Part shown: positions 47,177 to 58,120 of the stretch, piece after piece | How positions within the stretch are numbered: position 1 is the first letter of the stretch | Layout of the letters: the number at the start of each line of letters is the position of its first letter | From: Buttiauxella gaviniae | GTDB lineage: Bacteria > Pseudomonadota > Gammaproteobacteria > Enterobacterales > Enterobacteriaceae | NCBI RefSeq assembly: GCF_040786275.1 | Contig: NZ_JBFMVT010000002.1 | Coordinates: 2,418,001 to 2,482,000, forward strand | DNA length: 64,000 bases | Direction: 5' to 3' | Translations under genes and position numbers: made by a program | Notes under the pieces: generated by a model | Seen by the model: only the letters and a program-made list of their open reading frames with translations | Told to the model about the DNA's origin: nothing | Databases searched by the model: none

Positions 47177-48169
47177 TCAACCTTGATTAAACCGTTCATC
47201 GCGCCCGTGGGGCTCGTTTAAATCCTGTGCCGGGCCAATAGAAATAACCCCGGTTGGGTTAATGGTTTTGTGGCTGCGGTAATAGTGATTGCGGATATGC
47301 GCAAAATCGACGGTTTCTGCAATGCCTGGCATCTGGTAAATATCACGCAGGAATCCGTACAAATTGAGGTAATCGCTAATGCGGTGTTTGTCGCATTTAA
47401 AGTGGGTGACATAGACCGGATCAAAACGCACCAGAGTAGTCCAAAGGCGTATATCGGCTTCGGTAAGTTGGTCGCCGGTTAAATAACGGTGCTGACCAAG
47501 AATTTGCTCAACGCGAGTCAGCCCTTCAAACACTTTTTCAACGGCTTCATCATAGGCTTCTTGAGAGGTGGCAAAACCTGCTTTATAGACGCCGTTATTA
47601 ATGGAGTCGTAAATCCAGCTATTGAGATCGTCAATTTTGCTGCGCAATTGCGGCGGATAATAATCCCCGGCGCGTGCTCCTTTCGCATCAAATGCGGTAT
47701 TTAACATGCGAATGATTTCAGCCGATTCGTTACTGACGATAGTCTGGGTTTTCTTGTCCCACAGAACCGGGACGGTAACGCGACCCGTGTAATCGGGATC
47801 GGCTTGTAAATAGAGTTGATAGAGATATTCGTGCTGATACAAACCGTCGCCGGTGGCGTTCGGGAAGTCATCATCAAATGTCCAGCCATCTTGCAACATC
47901 AGCGGGTTAACCACCGAAACGGAGATGAAAGACTCTAGTCCTTTTAAGACGCGCATAATTAAAGTGCGATGTGCCCACGGGCAGGCGAGGGAAACATACA
48001 AATGATAGCGATCTTTCTCAGCGGCAAAGCCACCTTTCCCGTTTGGGCCGGGTTCGCCATCGGCAGTCAGCCAGTTGCGAAACGCTGACTCTGAACGTTT
48101 GAAACTGCCACCGGTAGATTTGGTGTCGTACCAGACATCATGCCAGACGCCGTCAATTAGCTGTCCCAT
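47177..48169 (-). CDS. yqjG: Glutathionyl-hydroquinone reductase
   Basis: Xi-class glutathione transferase that reduces glutathionyl-hydroquinones. The catalytic Cys63 is in SLACPWAHRT (residues 61-70). At 330 residues it is close to E. coli YqjG. The C-terminal helical domain has LTEADIRLWTTLVRFDPVYVTHFKCD. It lies downstream of yqjF with a terminator between, so it is probably a separate transcript. Confidence 0.95.
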   Translation of the reverse strand: MGQLIDGVWHDVWYDTKSTGGSFKRSESAFRNWLTADGEPGPNGKGGFAAEKDRYHLYVSLACPWAHRTLIMRVLKGLESFISVSVVNPLMLQDGWTFDDDFPNATGDGLYQHEYLYQLYLQADPDYTGRVTVPVLWDKKTQTIVSNESAEIIRMLNTAFDAKGARAGDYYPPQLRSKIDDLNSWIYDSINNGVYKAGFATSQEAYDEAVEKVFEGLTRVEQILGQHRYLTGDQLTEADIRLWTTLVRFDPVYVTHFKCDKHRISDYLNLYGFLRDIYQMPGIAETVDFAHIRNHYYRSHKTINPTGVISIGPAQDLNEPHGRDERFNQG

Positions 48170-48203
48170 GTTTCATTCCTCTTGTTGTGCCTTTAAAAAC
48201 AAA

Positions 48204-48229
48204 AAAGCGAAGGGGTTAACCTTCGCTTT
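48204..48229. terminator. Terminator after yqjF
   Basis: Stem AAAGCGAAGG / CCTTCGCTTT with a T-run on the minus strand, between yqjF and yqjG. Confidence 0.8.
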
Positions 48230-48252
48230 TATCAATTCTCAGTATAGAACTG

Positions 48253-48645
48253 TTACCACTTTTTATTCAGCGCTCGGTCGATGCTGTATGCGCCCGGCCC
48301 GAAGATAGCCAGCAACAGATAACCACCGGCTATGGTGAAGTTCTTCATAAACATGATGGAGTTCGGGCCCTGAGAGAAATCACTGTGGAACAGGAATGCG
48401 GTCAGCAGCGTAAATACTGCGGTGATAATAGCCGTAGTGCGGGTTAAGAAACCGAACAGAATGGCCAGACCGCCGCCAAATTCAAGCAGGATGGTCAGTG
48501 GCAACAGGAACCCTGGGACGCCCATTGCTTCCATATATTGTTGCGTGCCAGCATAACCTGTGATTTTGCCCCAGCCTGCAACGATGAACAGTATTGGCAT
48601 CAGGATACGCGCTAACAGTACTCCAGCATCATCTAATTTTTTCAT
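48253..48645 (-). CDS. yqjF: DoxX-family inner-membrane protein YqjF
   Basis: A 130-residue DoxX-type membrane protein with four hydrophobic segments (ILFIVAGWGKITGY, LLPLTILLEFGGGLAILFGF, ...). In E. coli it is induced by nitroaromatics via YhaJ and belongs to a quinone-linked redox group. It ends before a strong terminator. Confidence 0.92.
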   Translation of the reverse strand: MKKLDDAGVLLARILMPILFIVAGWGKITGYAGTQQYMEAMGVPGFLLPLTILLEFGGGLAILFGFLTRTTAIITAVFTLLTAFLFHSDFSQGPNSIMFMKNFTIAGGYLLLAIFGPGAYSIDRALNKKW

Positions 48646-48836
48646 TTTACTCTCCAGTCAATCTTATATGGGTACTATTGGCCCAGGGATGTTTGTCTTT
48701 GCAATTTCCGGTTGTTACCGTTAGCTGCGGTTGATGGAGAGGATAATAGACGTGCCGTTAACAGATTGTTAGCAAGGAAAACTGTCAATGTTTTTCAAAT
48801 ATCTTGAGCATGATGGGTAGAGAAAGCAGAAATAAA

Positions 48837-48861
48837 AACGCCGCCTAAATCAGGCGGCGTT
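48837..48861 (-). terminator. Terminator after yqjK
   Basis: Stem AACGCCGCCT / AGGCGGCGTT with TTTTT on the minus-strand side, a few bases after the yqjK stop. Confidence 0.8.
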
Positions 48862-48866
48862 GAAAA

Positions 48867-49157
48867 TTAACGCGATTGCTGTTGTATCGTGTTGCGAATG
48901 AGTCGCCAGGCGCTCCAGGCTCCAAATCCGCGTTTGGCCCAGCGCATCAGGAAACTAGGATGGCGCACCGTCCAGATAGCCATTACGCTGCTGGCGATTA
49001 ACGCATAGCTGCGAAAGCTCAGTAGGGTGTTCCAGCCTCGATCGTATGCACCTGTCGCTTCAAGCCAGTCACGCCTGCTCGCACTTAAATCCAGCCGCTG
49101 CTGTTGAATTTGGCTGAGTAAAAATGCTTTGCGCTTCTCGCGCTCGCGGTCACTCAT
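48867..49157 (-). CDS. yqjK: YqjK-like small protein
   Basis: A 96-residue protein of the YqjK family, role unknown. It has a basic N-terminus (MSDREREKRKAFLLSQIQQQRLDL) and one likely membrane segment around SYALIASSVMAIWTV. Its ATG overlaps the yqjE stop by four bases, so it belongs to the yqjC-D-E-K transcript. Confidence 0.9.
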   Translation of the reverse strand: MSDREREKRKAFLLSQIQQQRLDLSASRRDWLEATGAYDRGWNTLLSFRSYALIASSVMAIWTVRHPSFLMRWAKRGFGAWSAWRLIRNTIQQQSR

Positions 49158-49552
49158 GGCTTGTCATCTTCAAGCAACGCACGATCGTTTTCTAGCTCGC
49201 GCCGCGTATGACGTAACAACGTGGATTGGCGCGACTTACGTAGCGTCCAGATCCCGCCGATTAACGCTAACGCCAGCAGTACCACGGTCGTCGCAATCAT
49301 GGCGTTCAAACGATACTGTGGATCAACGGCCCAGATAACCAGCACCATCAGACTCATCAAGCCGAATGCTGCAAACAGCATGGTTAATCCAAGCATCAAC
49401 AGTAGCTGGACGAGATGCGCTTTCTCTTCTTCCAGCTCCACCACAGCAAGGCGTACGCGTGTTTCCACCATCCCAACGATGATGGTGACAAGACGCTGAC
49501 CGATGCCGAGGACGCCTTTGCCTGGCCCTTGAGGTTGATGGGATTCAGGCAT
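49154..49552 (-). CDS. yqjE: Phage-holin-superfamily III membrane protein YqjE
   Basis: A 132-residue inner-membrane protein with two adjacent hydrophobic segments (LFAAFGLMSLMVLVIWAV and MIATTVVLLALALIGGIW) after a soluble N-terminus (GIGQRLVTIIVGMVETRVRL). The ATG at 49552 (MPESHQPQGPGKGVLGIG) matches E. coli; the longer frame overlaps yqjD. It lies 2 bp after yqjD. Confidence 0.92.
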   Translation of the reverse strand: MPESHQPQGPGKGVLGIGQRLVTIIVGMVETRVRLAVVELEEEKAHLVQLLLMLGLTMLFAAFGLMSLMVLVIWAVDPQYRLNAMIATTVVLLALALIGGIWTLRKSRQSTLLRHTRRELENDRALLEDDKP

Positions 49553-49554
49553 AA

Positions 49555-49860
49555 TTAACGACGCGTCATCAGAACACCGAGCACAACGCCAATCGCTGCA
49601 CCAATACCGACGCCAGTCCATGGATTTTCACGAACATAATCATCGGCTTTTGATGCTGCTTCTCGAGTTTGCTTGGCAATAATATCCCCGGTGTCACCCA
49701 GGCGTACGCGGCTTTCTTTCAGGGCTTTTTCAGCCTTCCCGCGCAGCTTTTCGAGTTCGGATTTCGATTTGTCCGTCGATGCACTCAGCACCTCTTCAAG
49801 GGTATCTGCCAGGGATTTCAACTCAGCGCGCAAATGTTCTGATGTAGTATCTTTTGACAT
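49555..49860 (-). CDS. yqjD: Ribosome-associated membrane protein YqjD (ElaB/YqjD family)
   Basis: A 101-residue DUF883 protein with an N-terminal coiled-coil-like region (RAELKSLADTLEEVLSASTDKSKSE) and a single C-terminal membrane anchor (NPWTGVGIGAAIGVVLGVLMTRR). In E. coli it anchors stationary-phase ribosomes at the inner membrane and is RpoS-dependent. First gene of the yqjD-E-K cluster. Confidence 0.93.
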   Translation of the reverse strand: MSKDTTSEHLRAELKSLADTLEEVLSASTDKSKSELEKLRGKAEKALKESRVRLGDTGDIIAKQTREAASKADDYVRENPWTGVGIGAAIGVVLGVLMTRR

Positions 49861-49932
49861 GGTTCTCTCCAGGTGTTTGAGGTTAGTCCTTAATACCCTT
49901 CATACGTAGAATCGCAGGTATTTGGGGCAGTC

Positions 49933-50301
49933 TTAGTAATCACGGGCCTGCAAGGTCTTCAGCTCATGTTCAGCTTCAGACAATTTTTGTTCCCGTTTTG
50001 AAATTTTATCCGCGTCGCCTTTCTCGCGAGCTTCTTTCAAATCGGCTTTACGTTCGGTGATTTCAGCTTTCTGCTCGTTGATTTTCTTCTGGTGCGCCGC
50101 GCGTAAGCTGCTGTCGGTGCAATTGGCGCGCACTTCTTTCAACGCTTTGTTCAGCCCATCAACGCGGCTTTTATTCTGGTGTTTCTCCGCATAGCCAATT
50201 TCTCGCTGGATATCCTGCTCTTTTTCACTGCAAAGCGAGTTCGCATGAGCGGCAGAAGTCAGGGATAACAAGGCGATAGCCAATACGGTACGATAGTTCA
50301 T
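49933..50301 (-). CDS. yqjC: DUF1090 periplasmic protein YqjC
   Basis: A 122-residue secreted protein with a signal peptide (MNYRTVLAIALLSLTSAAHA), two cysteines (SLCSEKE and RANCTDSS) that could form a disulfide, and a long charged coiled-coil tail. The ATG at 50301 fits E. coli; an upstream extension disrupts the signal peptide. Function unknown. Confidence 0.92.
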   Translation of the reverse strand: MNYRTVLAIALLSLTSAAHANSLCSEKEQDIQREIGYAEKHQNKSRVDGLNKALKEVRANCTDSSLRAAHQKKINEQKAEITERKADLKEAREKGDADKISKREQKLSEAEHELKTLQARDY

Positions 50302-50470
50302 GATAAAAACCTTCCATTGTGAATGTACGTTTAGCCGCAGGGTTAAGCACACATTAAATCCAGAAATTATTTGAAAATGATGATTTGTAGCGATTTAAGT
50401 AAAAACAAGCATAGTCAGAAATTGAGTAAAAACCCAATTTCCATTAACAAATTAGGATTTCTGGAAAGAG

Positions 50471-50848
50471 TTAACCGATGCGGATATTTTCGTTAAGCAC
50501 ACGCGTAAGCCAGGTGCTGGCGCTGTCATTATCCTCTTGTTGAGCGATGACATAGCCATGCGGCAGCGTTTTGTATAACACCGCTTTAGCGGCTTCACTT
50601 TGCGCGTTCGAATCAAATTTGATCAGTAAGGAGTTGTTTTCAGGGGTAATGCTTTTGAAGCGAATGCCGTTGGCATCGAGGTGATGCCACACGGAAAAGC
50701 CGTCGGGCATACTGATACCCTGTTGGCTGGAGCGAATTTCTAAGGTTGATTCAGTCCGTTGCATGCCTGAAAACATCAGGATAGCCGCGACTATCAGTAT
50801 GCCCACCAGCATCGTGGCCCGCAGGCCACGAAAAAAATGTGTTTTCAT
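50471..50848 (-). CDS. mzrA: EnvZ/OmpR modulator MzrA
   Basis: A 125-residue single-span inner-membrane protein (ATMLVGILIVAAILMFSGM) with a periplasmic C-terminal domain. In E. coli MzrA binds EnvZ and links Cpx to EnvZ/OmpR. The N-terminus is more diverged than the conserved ISMPDGF..LDANGIRFKSITPE region. I choose the ATG at 50848 (MKTHFFRG); a longer frame overlaps yqjA. It lies 10 bp after yqjA, as in E. coli. Confidence 0.88.
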   Translation of the reverse strand: MKTHFFRGLRATMLVGILIVAAILMFSGMQRTESTLEIRSSQQGISMPDGFSVWHHLDANGIRFKSITPENNSLLIKFDSNAQSEAAKAVLYKTLPHGYVIAQQEDNDSASTWLTRVLNENIRIG

Positions 50849-50858
50849 CTTATCCCTC

Positions 50859-51521
50859 TTAACTGCGGTTTCCGTATTTCTTACGCCAAAGCACAATCAA
50901 CGAACCGATCAGGCCAATTACCAACAATACGACCGGTAACAGCATCAGGCAGGACATCAACGCATCTTCGTATTTCAGGAACACCGGCGTTTTGCCCAGT
51001 AGGTATCCAAGTGTTGTGAGAATCAGCACCCACAGTAGGCCGCTCATCCAGTTGAAGAACTGGAAGCGTGCATTGTTCAGACCCGATAAACCGGCAATAG
51101 TTGGCAAGAGGGTACGAACAAAAGCAATGAAGCGACCAATCAACAGCGCAGACAGGCCATGTTTATGGAACAGGTTGTGCGCGCGTTGGTGATAATGGGC
51201 GGGCAGATGGGAAAGCCAGTTTTGCACAATTCGCGTATTGCCAAGCCAACGCCCTTGAATGTAACTGAGCCAACAGCCGAGGCTGGCTGCGGTAGTTAAC
51301 AGAATGACAGTTTCCGGGAACCCCATAGCACCTTTAGCAATCAGTACGCCCACCAAAACTAACAGGCTATCGCCCGGCAGGAATGCCGCAGGCAACAGGC
51401 CATTTTCGAGAAATAAAATCATGAATAACACGAAGTAAAGCATGCCAATCATTCCTGGATTGGCGAGCGTTTCAAAATCCTGGCTCCAGAGAGCGTTCAA
51501 CAATTGCGTGAAAAGTTCCAT
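50859..51521 (-). CDS. yqjA: DedA-family membrane protein YqjA
   Basis: A 220-residue DedA-family inner-membrane protein, implicated with YghB in undecaprenyl-phosphate/lipid translocation, pH tolerance and cell division. The DedA motif ([22 protein letters not shown] and [19 protein letters not shown]) is present. Forms an operon with mzrA. Confidence 0.93.
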   Translation of the reverse strand: MELFTQLLNALWSQDFETLANPGMIGMLYFVLFMILFLENGLLPAAFLPGDSLLVLVGVLIAKGAMGFPETVILLTTAASLGCWLSYIQGRWLGNTRIVQNWLSHLPAHYHQRAHNLFHKHGLSALLIGRFIAFVRTLLPTIAGLSGLNNARFQFFNWMSGLLWVLILTTLGYLLGKTPVFLKYEDALMSCLMLLPVVLLVIGLIGSLIVLWRKKYGNRS

Positions 51522-51851
51522 TCAGTGTTCCTGGCACATCGGTTAAGACCGCTGAACAACGTCAGCCTGGTAGCGCACGGCATGGTTTTGTTTGGTTATG
51601 AAGTTGCCGATTGCAATTCACAGCGTGAAACTCGTTCGTGCCACACTCCGTGTGAATACGAACGGAAGGTGAAAAGCAAAGCTAACACCGACAGTGAAAT
51701 TGCATCTAATTGTAACAAAGCTCTGCCTAATGCGTCACAGTATTTGTGCTTTGTTGAAGATTGATTTTGCTGACTAGCGGAGAGGCTGGCGAGGGTATTT
51801 ACAAACGCTGACACTATTGGTTGGTTTGCTTACCCTCGCGGGGGAAAATGA
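51522..51851. other. Intergenic region between yqjA and exuR
   Basis: About 330 bp without a gene. It must hold the yqjA promoter on the minus strand (the TTGTTACAATTAG stretch near 51710 is a possible part) and the 3' end of exuR near 51851. I see no other element. Confidence 0.4.
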
Positions 51852-52628
51852 CTATTTTTGACCGTTTGCAGCGGTATCGAGGTGTATAACCGGATTATCC
51901 GCAAACAGGTAGCGGTCAGCGTTAAATTCGAAATCATCGCTGGTTGCATCAAACAGCATCTGTTTTGTGTTTTCGAGATGCTGCCACATGGCGACTTTCG
52001 CCGCGTGCGGGTCTTTACGAATCAGCGCTTTAAGAATCTGGTCGTGATCGTCACACCAGTTATCGGCGGTGCGCTTATCAATATGCTCGTGAAGTTTTTT
52101 CCAGTACGGGTTGTGGATACGTTGGCTCCACATTTTTTCCACGATGGCGGCGAGGGCGCTATTTTGCGAGGCCAGCGCGACTTGAGTGTGAAAATGAAGG
52201 TCCCATTCAGAATCCTGGAAATTATGCTCGTTACGGGCCATTTCCTGAATTTCCATCAGCTTGACGATATCTTGCTTAGTCACCTGGGTCGCGGCAAATT
52301 CCGCAATGTTACTTTCAATGAGCTGACGCGCTTGCAGCAGCTCAAAAGGCCCAAAGTTTGCAAATTCAAACTGTTCATCTGGTGGAGTGGTGTATTTTGC
52401 CTGGTTGGCAATAACGTGGATGCCGGAGCCTTTGCGCACTTCGACGTAACCTTCCACTTCCAGCATGATAATGGCTTCACGAACCACAGTGCGGCTCACG
52501 TTCTTTTCTTCAGCAATAAAACGCTCGGCCGGGAGTTTTTCCCCAACCAGATAAACACCGTTTTCGATGCGTTGTTTAAGTTCAGCGGCCAGTTGCTGAT
52601 AAAGACGACGTGGTTCCATAACTTCCAT
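51852..52628 (-). CDS. exuR: GntR/FadR-type repressor of hexuronate genes
   Basis: A 258-residue GntR-family repressor, FCD subgroup, same length as E. coli ExuR. The winged helix is [20 protein letters not shown] then [23 protein letters not shown] (residues ~9-54). It represses exuT, uxaCA and itself until galacturonate or a derivative binds. It lies downstream of exuT on the same strand but has its own upstream operator-like sequence. Confidence 0.95.
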   Translation of the reverse strand: MEVMEPRRLYQQLAAELKQRIENGVYLVGEKLPAERFIAEEKNVSRTVVREAIIMLEVEGYVEVRKGSGIHVIANQAKYTTPPDEQFEFANFGPFELLQARQLIESNIAEFAATQVTKQDIVKLMEIQEMARNEHNFQDSEWDLHFHTQVALASQNSALAAIVEKMWSQRIHNPYWKKLHEHIDKRTADNWCDDHDQILKALIRKDPHAAKVAMWQHLENTKQMLFDATSDDFEFNADRYLFADNPVIHLDTAANGQK

Positions 52629-52660
52629 CTGTAGCTCCGGGAAAGACCCTGCGGGTAACC

Positions 52661-52680
52661 TTATTTGTTATACCACTTTT
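52661..52680 (-). promoter_or_regulatory. Possible ExuR/UxuR operator upstream of exuR
   Basis: TTTGTTATACCACTTTT resembles the hexuronate-operator consensus with a GGTATACC-type core, located 33-52 bp upstream of the exuR start. Match is partial. Confidence 0.5.
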
Positions 52681-52710
52681 CACACTTCGGCTCCACATTC
52701 TGAATACACA

Positions 52711-52733
52711 AAAGCCGCCCATCAGGCGGCTTT
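52711..52733 (-). terminator. Terminator after exuT
   Basis: Stem AAAGCCGCC / GGCGGCTTT followed on the minus strand by TTTTGTG, shortly after the exuT stop. Confidence 0.75.
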
Positions 52734-52754
52734 CGTTGCAAACGTAAATGCCGA

Positions 52755-54050
52755 TTATGCTAATGCTTGTTTCGGTTTTTGTTTGTCTCCCAGTTCACTG
52801 ATAGGTTTATTTTGCAGCACGGTCCAGATAACGATAGCCCCGAGGACATCGAATACCGCCAGAGCTGCAAACAGTGGGCTGAAGCCGATGGTATCAGCCA
52901 AAGCACCCACAACCAGCGCAAACATGGTGCTTGCGGTCCAGGCTGCCATACCGGTCAGGCCGTTCGCCGTTGCCACTTCGTTACGACCAAACACATCGGA
53001 AGACAAAGTGATCAGCGCGCCGGACAGAGACTGGTGAGCAAAGCCGCCCACGCACAGCAGAGCGATAGCAACGTATGGGCTGGTGAACAGACCAATTGTG
53101 CCTGGGGCAATCATCAGAATCGCGCCCATGGTTACCACCATTTTACGGGAAACAATCAGGTTCACGCCGAATACGCGCTGGAATAACGGTGGCAGGTAGC
53201 CGCCAACGATACAACCCAGGTCAGCAAACAGCATTGGCATCCAGGCAAACATCGCAATGTGTTTCAGGTCAAAGCCATAGACTTTAAACATGAACAGTGG
53301 GATCCAGGCGTTGAAGGTACCCCAGGCTGGTTCGGCAAGGAAACGCGGCAGAGCAATACCCCAGAACTGGCGGTTCTGTACGATCTTCCAGGCGCTCATT
53401 TTTTTGCTGTTATTGGTCTGGTGCTGCGCTTCCTGACCACCAATGATGTATTCGCGTTCTTCTTCAGAAAGGTGTTTCTGATCGCGTGGGTGTTTGTAGA
53501 AAACTAACCAGGCCATTGCCCAGGCAAAGCTCAGTACACCGGAGATGATGAACGCCATCTGCCAGCTATGCATGACAATCGCCCAAACCACTAAAGGTGG
53601 AGCAATCATGCCGCCGATTGAAGAGCCCACGTTAAAGTAGCCAACGGCGATAGAACGCTCTTTAGCCGGGAACCATTCGCTACTGGCTTTCAGGCCCGCA
53701 GGGATCATGGCAGCTTCGGCGGCACCTACGGCACCACGCGCGATGGCCAAACCACCCCAGCTTCCTGCCAGTGCCGTTGCACCACAGAAAATTGCCCATG
53801 CGACCGCAAAGAATGCGTAACCCACTTTCGTACCCAGGATATCAAGCACGTAACCGGCAACAGGTTGCATAATGGTATAACAAGCTGAGTAGGCGGCGAT
53901 AATGTAAGAATATTGCTGAGTAGAAATGTGCAGCTCTTCCATCAAAGTTGGAGCCGCAGCCGCAATGGTATTACGTGTCAGATAACCCAAAATAGTCCCC
54001 ATAGTTACCAGGGCTATCATGTACCAGCGTAAGCCTTTAATCTTTCGCAT
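52755..54050 (-). CDS. exuT: Hexuronate (galacturonate/glucuronate) transporter
   Basis: 12-span MFS/ACS proton symporter importing hexuronates. From the ATG at 54050 (MRKIKGLRWYMIALVTMGT) it has 431 residues and matches E. coli ExuT; an in-frame ATG four codons earlier (54062) has almost no room for a ribosome site. Conserved: NTIAAAAPTLMEEL, GAAEAAMIPAGLKASSEWFPAKER, SLSGALITLSSDVFGRNEVATANG. Divergent from uxaC. Confidence 0.94.
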   Translation of the reverse strand: MRKIKGLRWYMIALVTMGTILGYLTRNTIAAAAPTLMEELHISTQQYSYIIAAYSACYTIMQPVAGYVLDILGTKVGYAFFAVAWAIFCGATALAGSWGGLAIARGAVGAAEAAMIPAGLKASSEWFPAKERSIAVGYFNVGSSIGGMIAPPLVVWAIVMHSWQMAFIISGVLSFAWAMAWLVFYKHPRDQKHLSEEEREYIIGGQEAQHQTNNSKKMSAWKIVQNRQFWGIALPRFLAEPAWGTFNAWIPLFMFKVYGFDLKHIAMFAWMPMLFADLGCIVGGYLPPLFQRVFGVNLIVSRKMVVTMGAILMIAPGTIGLFTSPYVAIALLCVGGFAHQSLSGALITLSSDVFGRNEVATANGLTGMAAWTASTMFALVVGALADTIGFSPLFAALAVFDVLGAIVIWTVLQNKPISELGDKQKPKQALA

Positions 54051-54062
54051 ATCGAATTTCAT

Positions 54063-55948
<1,886 letters not shown>

Positions 55949-55966
55949 TCAGGCTTTGAGGTTGAT

Positions 55967-57454
55967 ATGCAATACATCAAGATCCATACGCAAGATAATG
56001 TCGCGGTTGCGTTAGTGGACCTGGCCGAAGGTGAAGTGGTTACCGTTGAAGGCGCAGAGATAACCCTGCGCCAGCCGGTACTGCGTGGCCACAAATTTGC
56101 GCTCGTCACCATCGCACAAGGTGAAAACGTTGTTAAATATGGCCTGCCGATTGGCCATGCGTTGGCAACCATTGAAGCCGGGGAGCACATTCACTCGCAC
56201 AATGCGCGCACTAATCTGAGCGATTTGGATGAGTATCGCTATCAACCGGATGTTCTTTCTCTGGCAAGCCAGGCGGCAGATCGCGACGTGAGCGTTTATC
56301 GCCGTGATAATGGCGCTGTGGGCGTGCGTAACGAGCTTTGGATCCTGCCAACCGTGGGTTGTGTAAACGGCATTGCGCGTCAGATCCAAAACCGTTTCCT
56401 GAAACAGAACAATAACGCCGAAGATATTGACGGTGTGTTCCTGTTCAGCCACCCGTTTGGTTGTTCACAGTTGGGTGAAGACCACGTCAACACTCGCACC
56501 ATGCTGCAAAACATGGTGCACCATCCAAATGCGGGTGCGGTGCTGGTGATTGGCCTGGGCTGTGAAAACAACCAGGTGAGTGCTTTCCGCGAAACGCTGG
56601 GCGAATACGACGCTTCTCGCGTTCACTTCATGGTTTGCCAGCAGCAAGACGACGAAGTGGAAGCCGGGCTTGAGCAGTTGCAAGAGCTTTACGAAGCGAT
56701 GCGTCATGATAAACGTGAGCCGGGCAAACTCAGCGAACTCAAATTCGGCCTTGAGTGCGGCGGCTCAGACGGTTTATCCGGGATTACGGCAAACCCAATG
56801 CTGGGGCGTTTCTCAGACTATATGGTGGCAAACGGCGGCACGACTGTACTGACAGAAGTCCCGGAAATGTTTGGCGCTGAACGCATTCTGATGAGCCACT
56901 GCCGCGATGAAGCCACGTTTGAAAAAACCGTCACCATGGTGAACGACTTCAAACAGTATTTCATCGAACATAATCAGCCGATCTACGAGAACCCATCACC
57001 AGGGAACAAGGCTGGCGGTATCACCACGCTTGAAGAAAAATCCCTTGGCTGTACGCAAAAAGCCGGTGAGAGTGAAGTGGTGGATGTGCTGCGTTATGGC
57101 GAGCGCCTGAAAACGCCAGGCCTGAACTTGTTAAGCGCACCAGGCAACGACGCGGTTGCTACCAGTGCACTTGCTGGAGCAGGATGCCATATGGTGCTGT
57201 TCAGCACCGGGCGCGGCACACCGTACGGTGGTTTTGTCCCGACAGTTAAAATCGCAACCAACAGTGAACTGGCAACGAAGAAGCCGCACTGGATTGATTT
57301 CGATGCTGGCAAACTGCTGCACGGCAGCGACATGAACACACTGCTGACCGAGTTTATCGACACCATTGTGGATATCGCAAACGGCAAGCAAACCTGCAAC
57401 GAACGCAATGATTTCCGCGAGTTGGCGATCTTTAAAAGCGGCGTCACGTTGTAA
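55967..57454 (+). CDS. uxaA: Altronate dehydratase
   Basis: Iron-dependent dehydratase turning altronate into 2-keto-3-deoxygluconate. The 495-residue protein has an N-terminal SAF domain and then the UxaA catalytic blocks SHPFGCSQLG, VIGLGCENNQ, ECGGSDGLSGITANP and NPSPGNKAGG. It is related to GarD in this window, sharing domain order. The pathway step between UxaC and UxaA (altronate oxidoreductase UxaB) is not encoded in this window. Confidence 0.96.
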   Translation: MQYIKIHTQDNVAVALVDLAEGEVVTVEGAEITLRQPVLRGHKFALVTIAQGENVVKYGLPIGHALATIEAGEHIHSHNARTNLSDLDEYRYQPDVLSLASQAADRDVSVYRRDNGAVGVRNELWILPTVGCVNGIARQIQNRFLKQNNNAEDIDGVFLFSHPFGCSQLGEDHVNTRTMLQNMVHHPNAGAVLVIGLGCENNQVSAFRETLGEYDASRVHFMVCQQQDDEVEAGLEQLQELYEAMRHDKREPGKLSELKFGLECGGSDGLSGITANPMLGRFSDYMVANGGTTVLTEVPEMFGAERILMSHCRDEATFEKTVTMVNDFKQYFIEHNQPIYENPSPGNKAGGITTLEEKSLGCTQKAGESEVVDVLRYGERLKTPGLNLLSAPGNDAVATSALAGAGCHMVLFSTGRGTPYGGFVPTVKIATNSELATKKPHWIDFDAGKLLHGSDMNTLLTEFIDTIVDIANGKQTCNERNDFRELAIFKSGVTL

Positions 57455-57476
57455 GCGTTAAGCTGGTGCTAACATG

Positions 57477-57512
57477 AAACGGTATTTTGATCATCGAAAT
57501 ACCGTTTTTTTT
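57477..57512 (+). terminator. Terminator after uxaA
   Basis: Stem AAACGGTATTT / AAATACCGTTT followed by TTTTT, just after the uxaA stop. Confidence 0.9.
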
Positions 57513-57541
57513 CGCCTGAAGTTTATTAACAAGGATATGTC

Positions 57542-58084
57542 ATGACCGCGTATTGGGTTGCTCAGGGCATCGGCGTTCTGGCCTTTGTGGTTGGCATCAC
57601 CACGTTTATCAACCGCGATGAACGGCGTTTTAAGCTACAACTGGCGGGTTACAGCGCTATCATCGGTATTCACTTCTTTTTGATGGGCGCAAGCCCAGCG
57701 GGCATGAGCGCGGAACTTAACGCGATACGCACCGTGATTTCCCTGCGCACGCGTAGCCTGTGGGTGATGGGGATTTTTATCGCTTTAACGTTGGGCCTGG
57801 GCCTTGCGAAGTTTAACCACGCCATGGAATTGCTGCCGATTGCCGGAACCGTCGCCAGCACCTGGGCGCTATTTCGCTGCAAAGGGCTGACCACGCGCTG
57901 TGTGATGTGGTGTTCCACCGCCTGCTGGGTAACGCATAATTTCTGGTTGGGTTCGATTGGCGGGACGTTAATCGAAGGGAGTTTTCTAATTATGAACGGC
58001 CTGAATATCATTCGCTTCTGGCGCATGCAACGGCGGGGCATTGATCCGTTTAAAATTGAAAAAGAAGTGCAGCAGCAAGAGTAA
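57542..58084 (+). CDS. ygjV: YgjV-family inner-membrane protein
   Basis: A 180-residue protein (E. coli 183) with about five hydrophobic segments, beginning YWVAQGIGVLAFVVGITTFINRDERRFKLQLAGYSAI. Function unknown. ACAAGGATATGTC gives a good ribosome site. It lies between uxaA and sstT (convergent), as in E. coli. Confidence 0.92.
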   Translation: MTAYWVAQGIGVLAFVVGITTFINRDERRFKLQLAGYSAIIGIHFFLMGASPAGMSAELNAIRTVISLRTRSLWVMGIFIALTLGLGLAKFNHAMELLPIAGTVASTWALFRCKGLTTRCVMWCSTACWVTHNFWLGSIGGTLIEGSFLIMNGLNIIRFWRMQRRGIDPFKIEKEVQQQE

Positions 58085-58087
58085 AAA

Positions 58088-58111
58088 CTCCCCGCTTCGA
58101 AAAACGGGGAG
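58088..58111 (-). terminator. Terminator after sstT
   Basis: Stem CTCCCCG / CGGGGAG with a TTTTT run on the minus-strand side, between converging ygjV and sstT. Confidence 0.8.
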
Positions 58112-58120
58112 CATTGAACA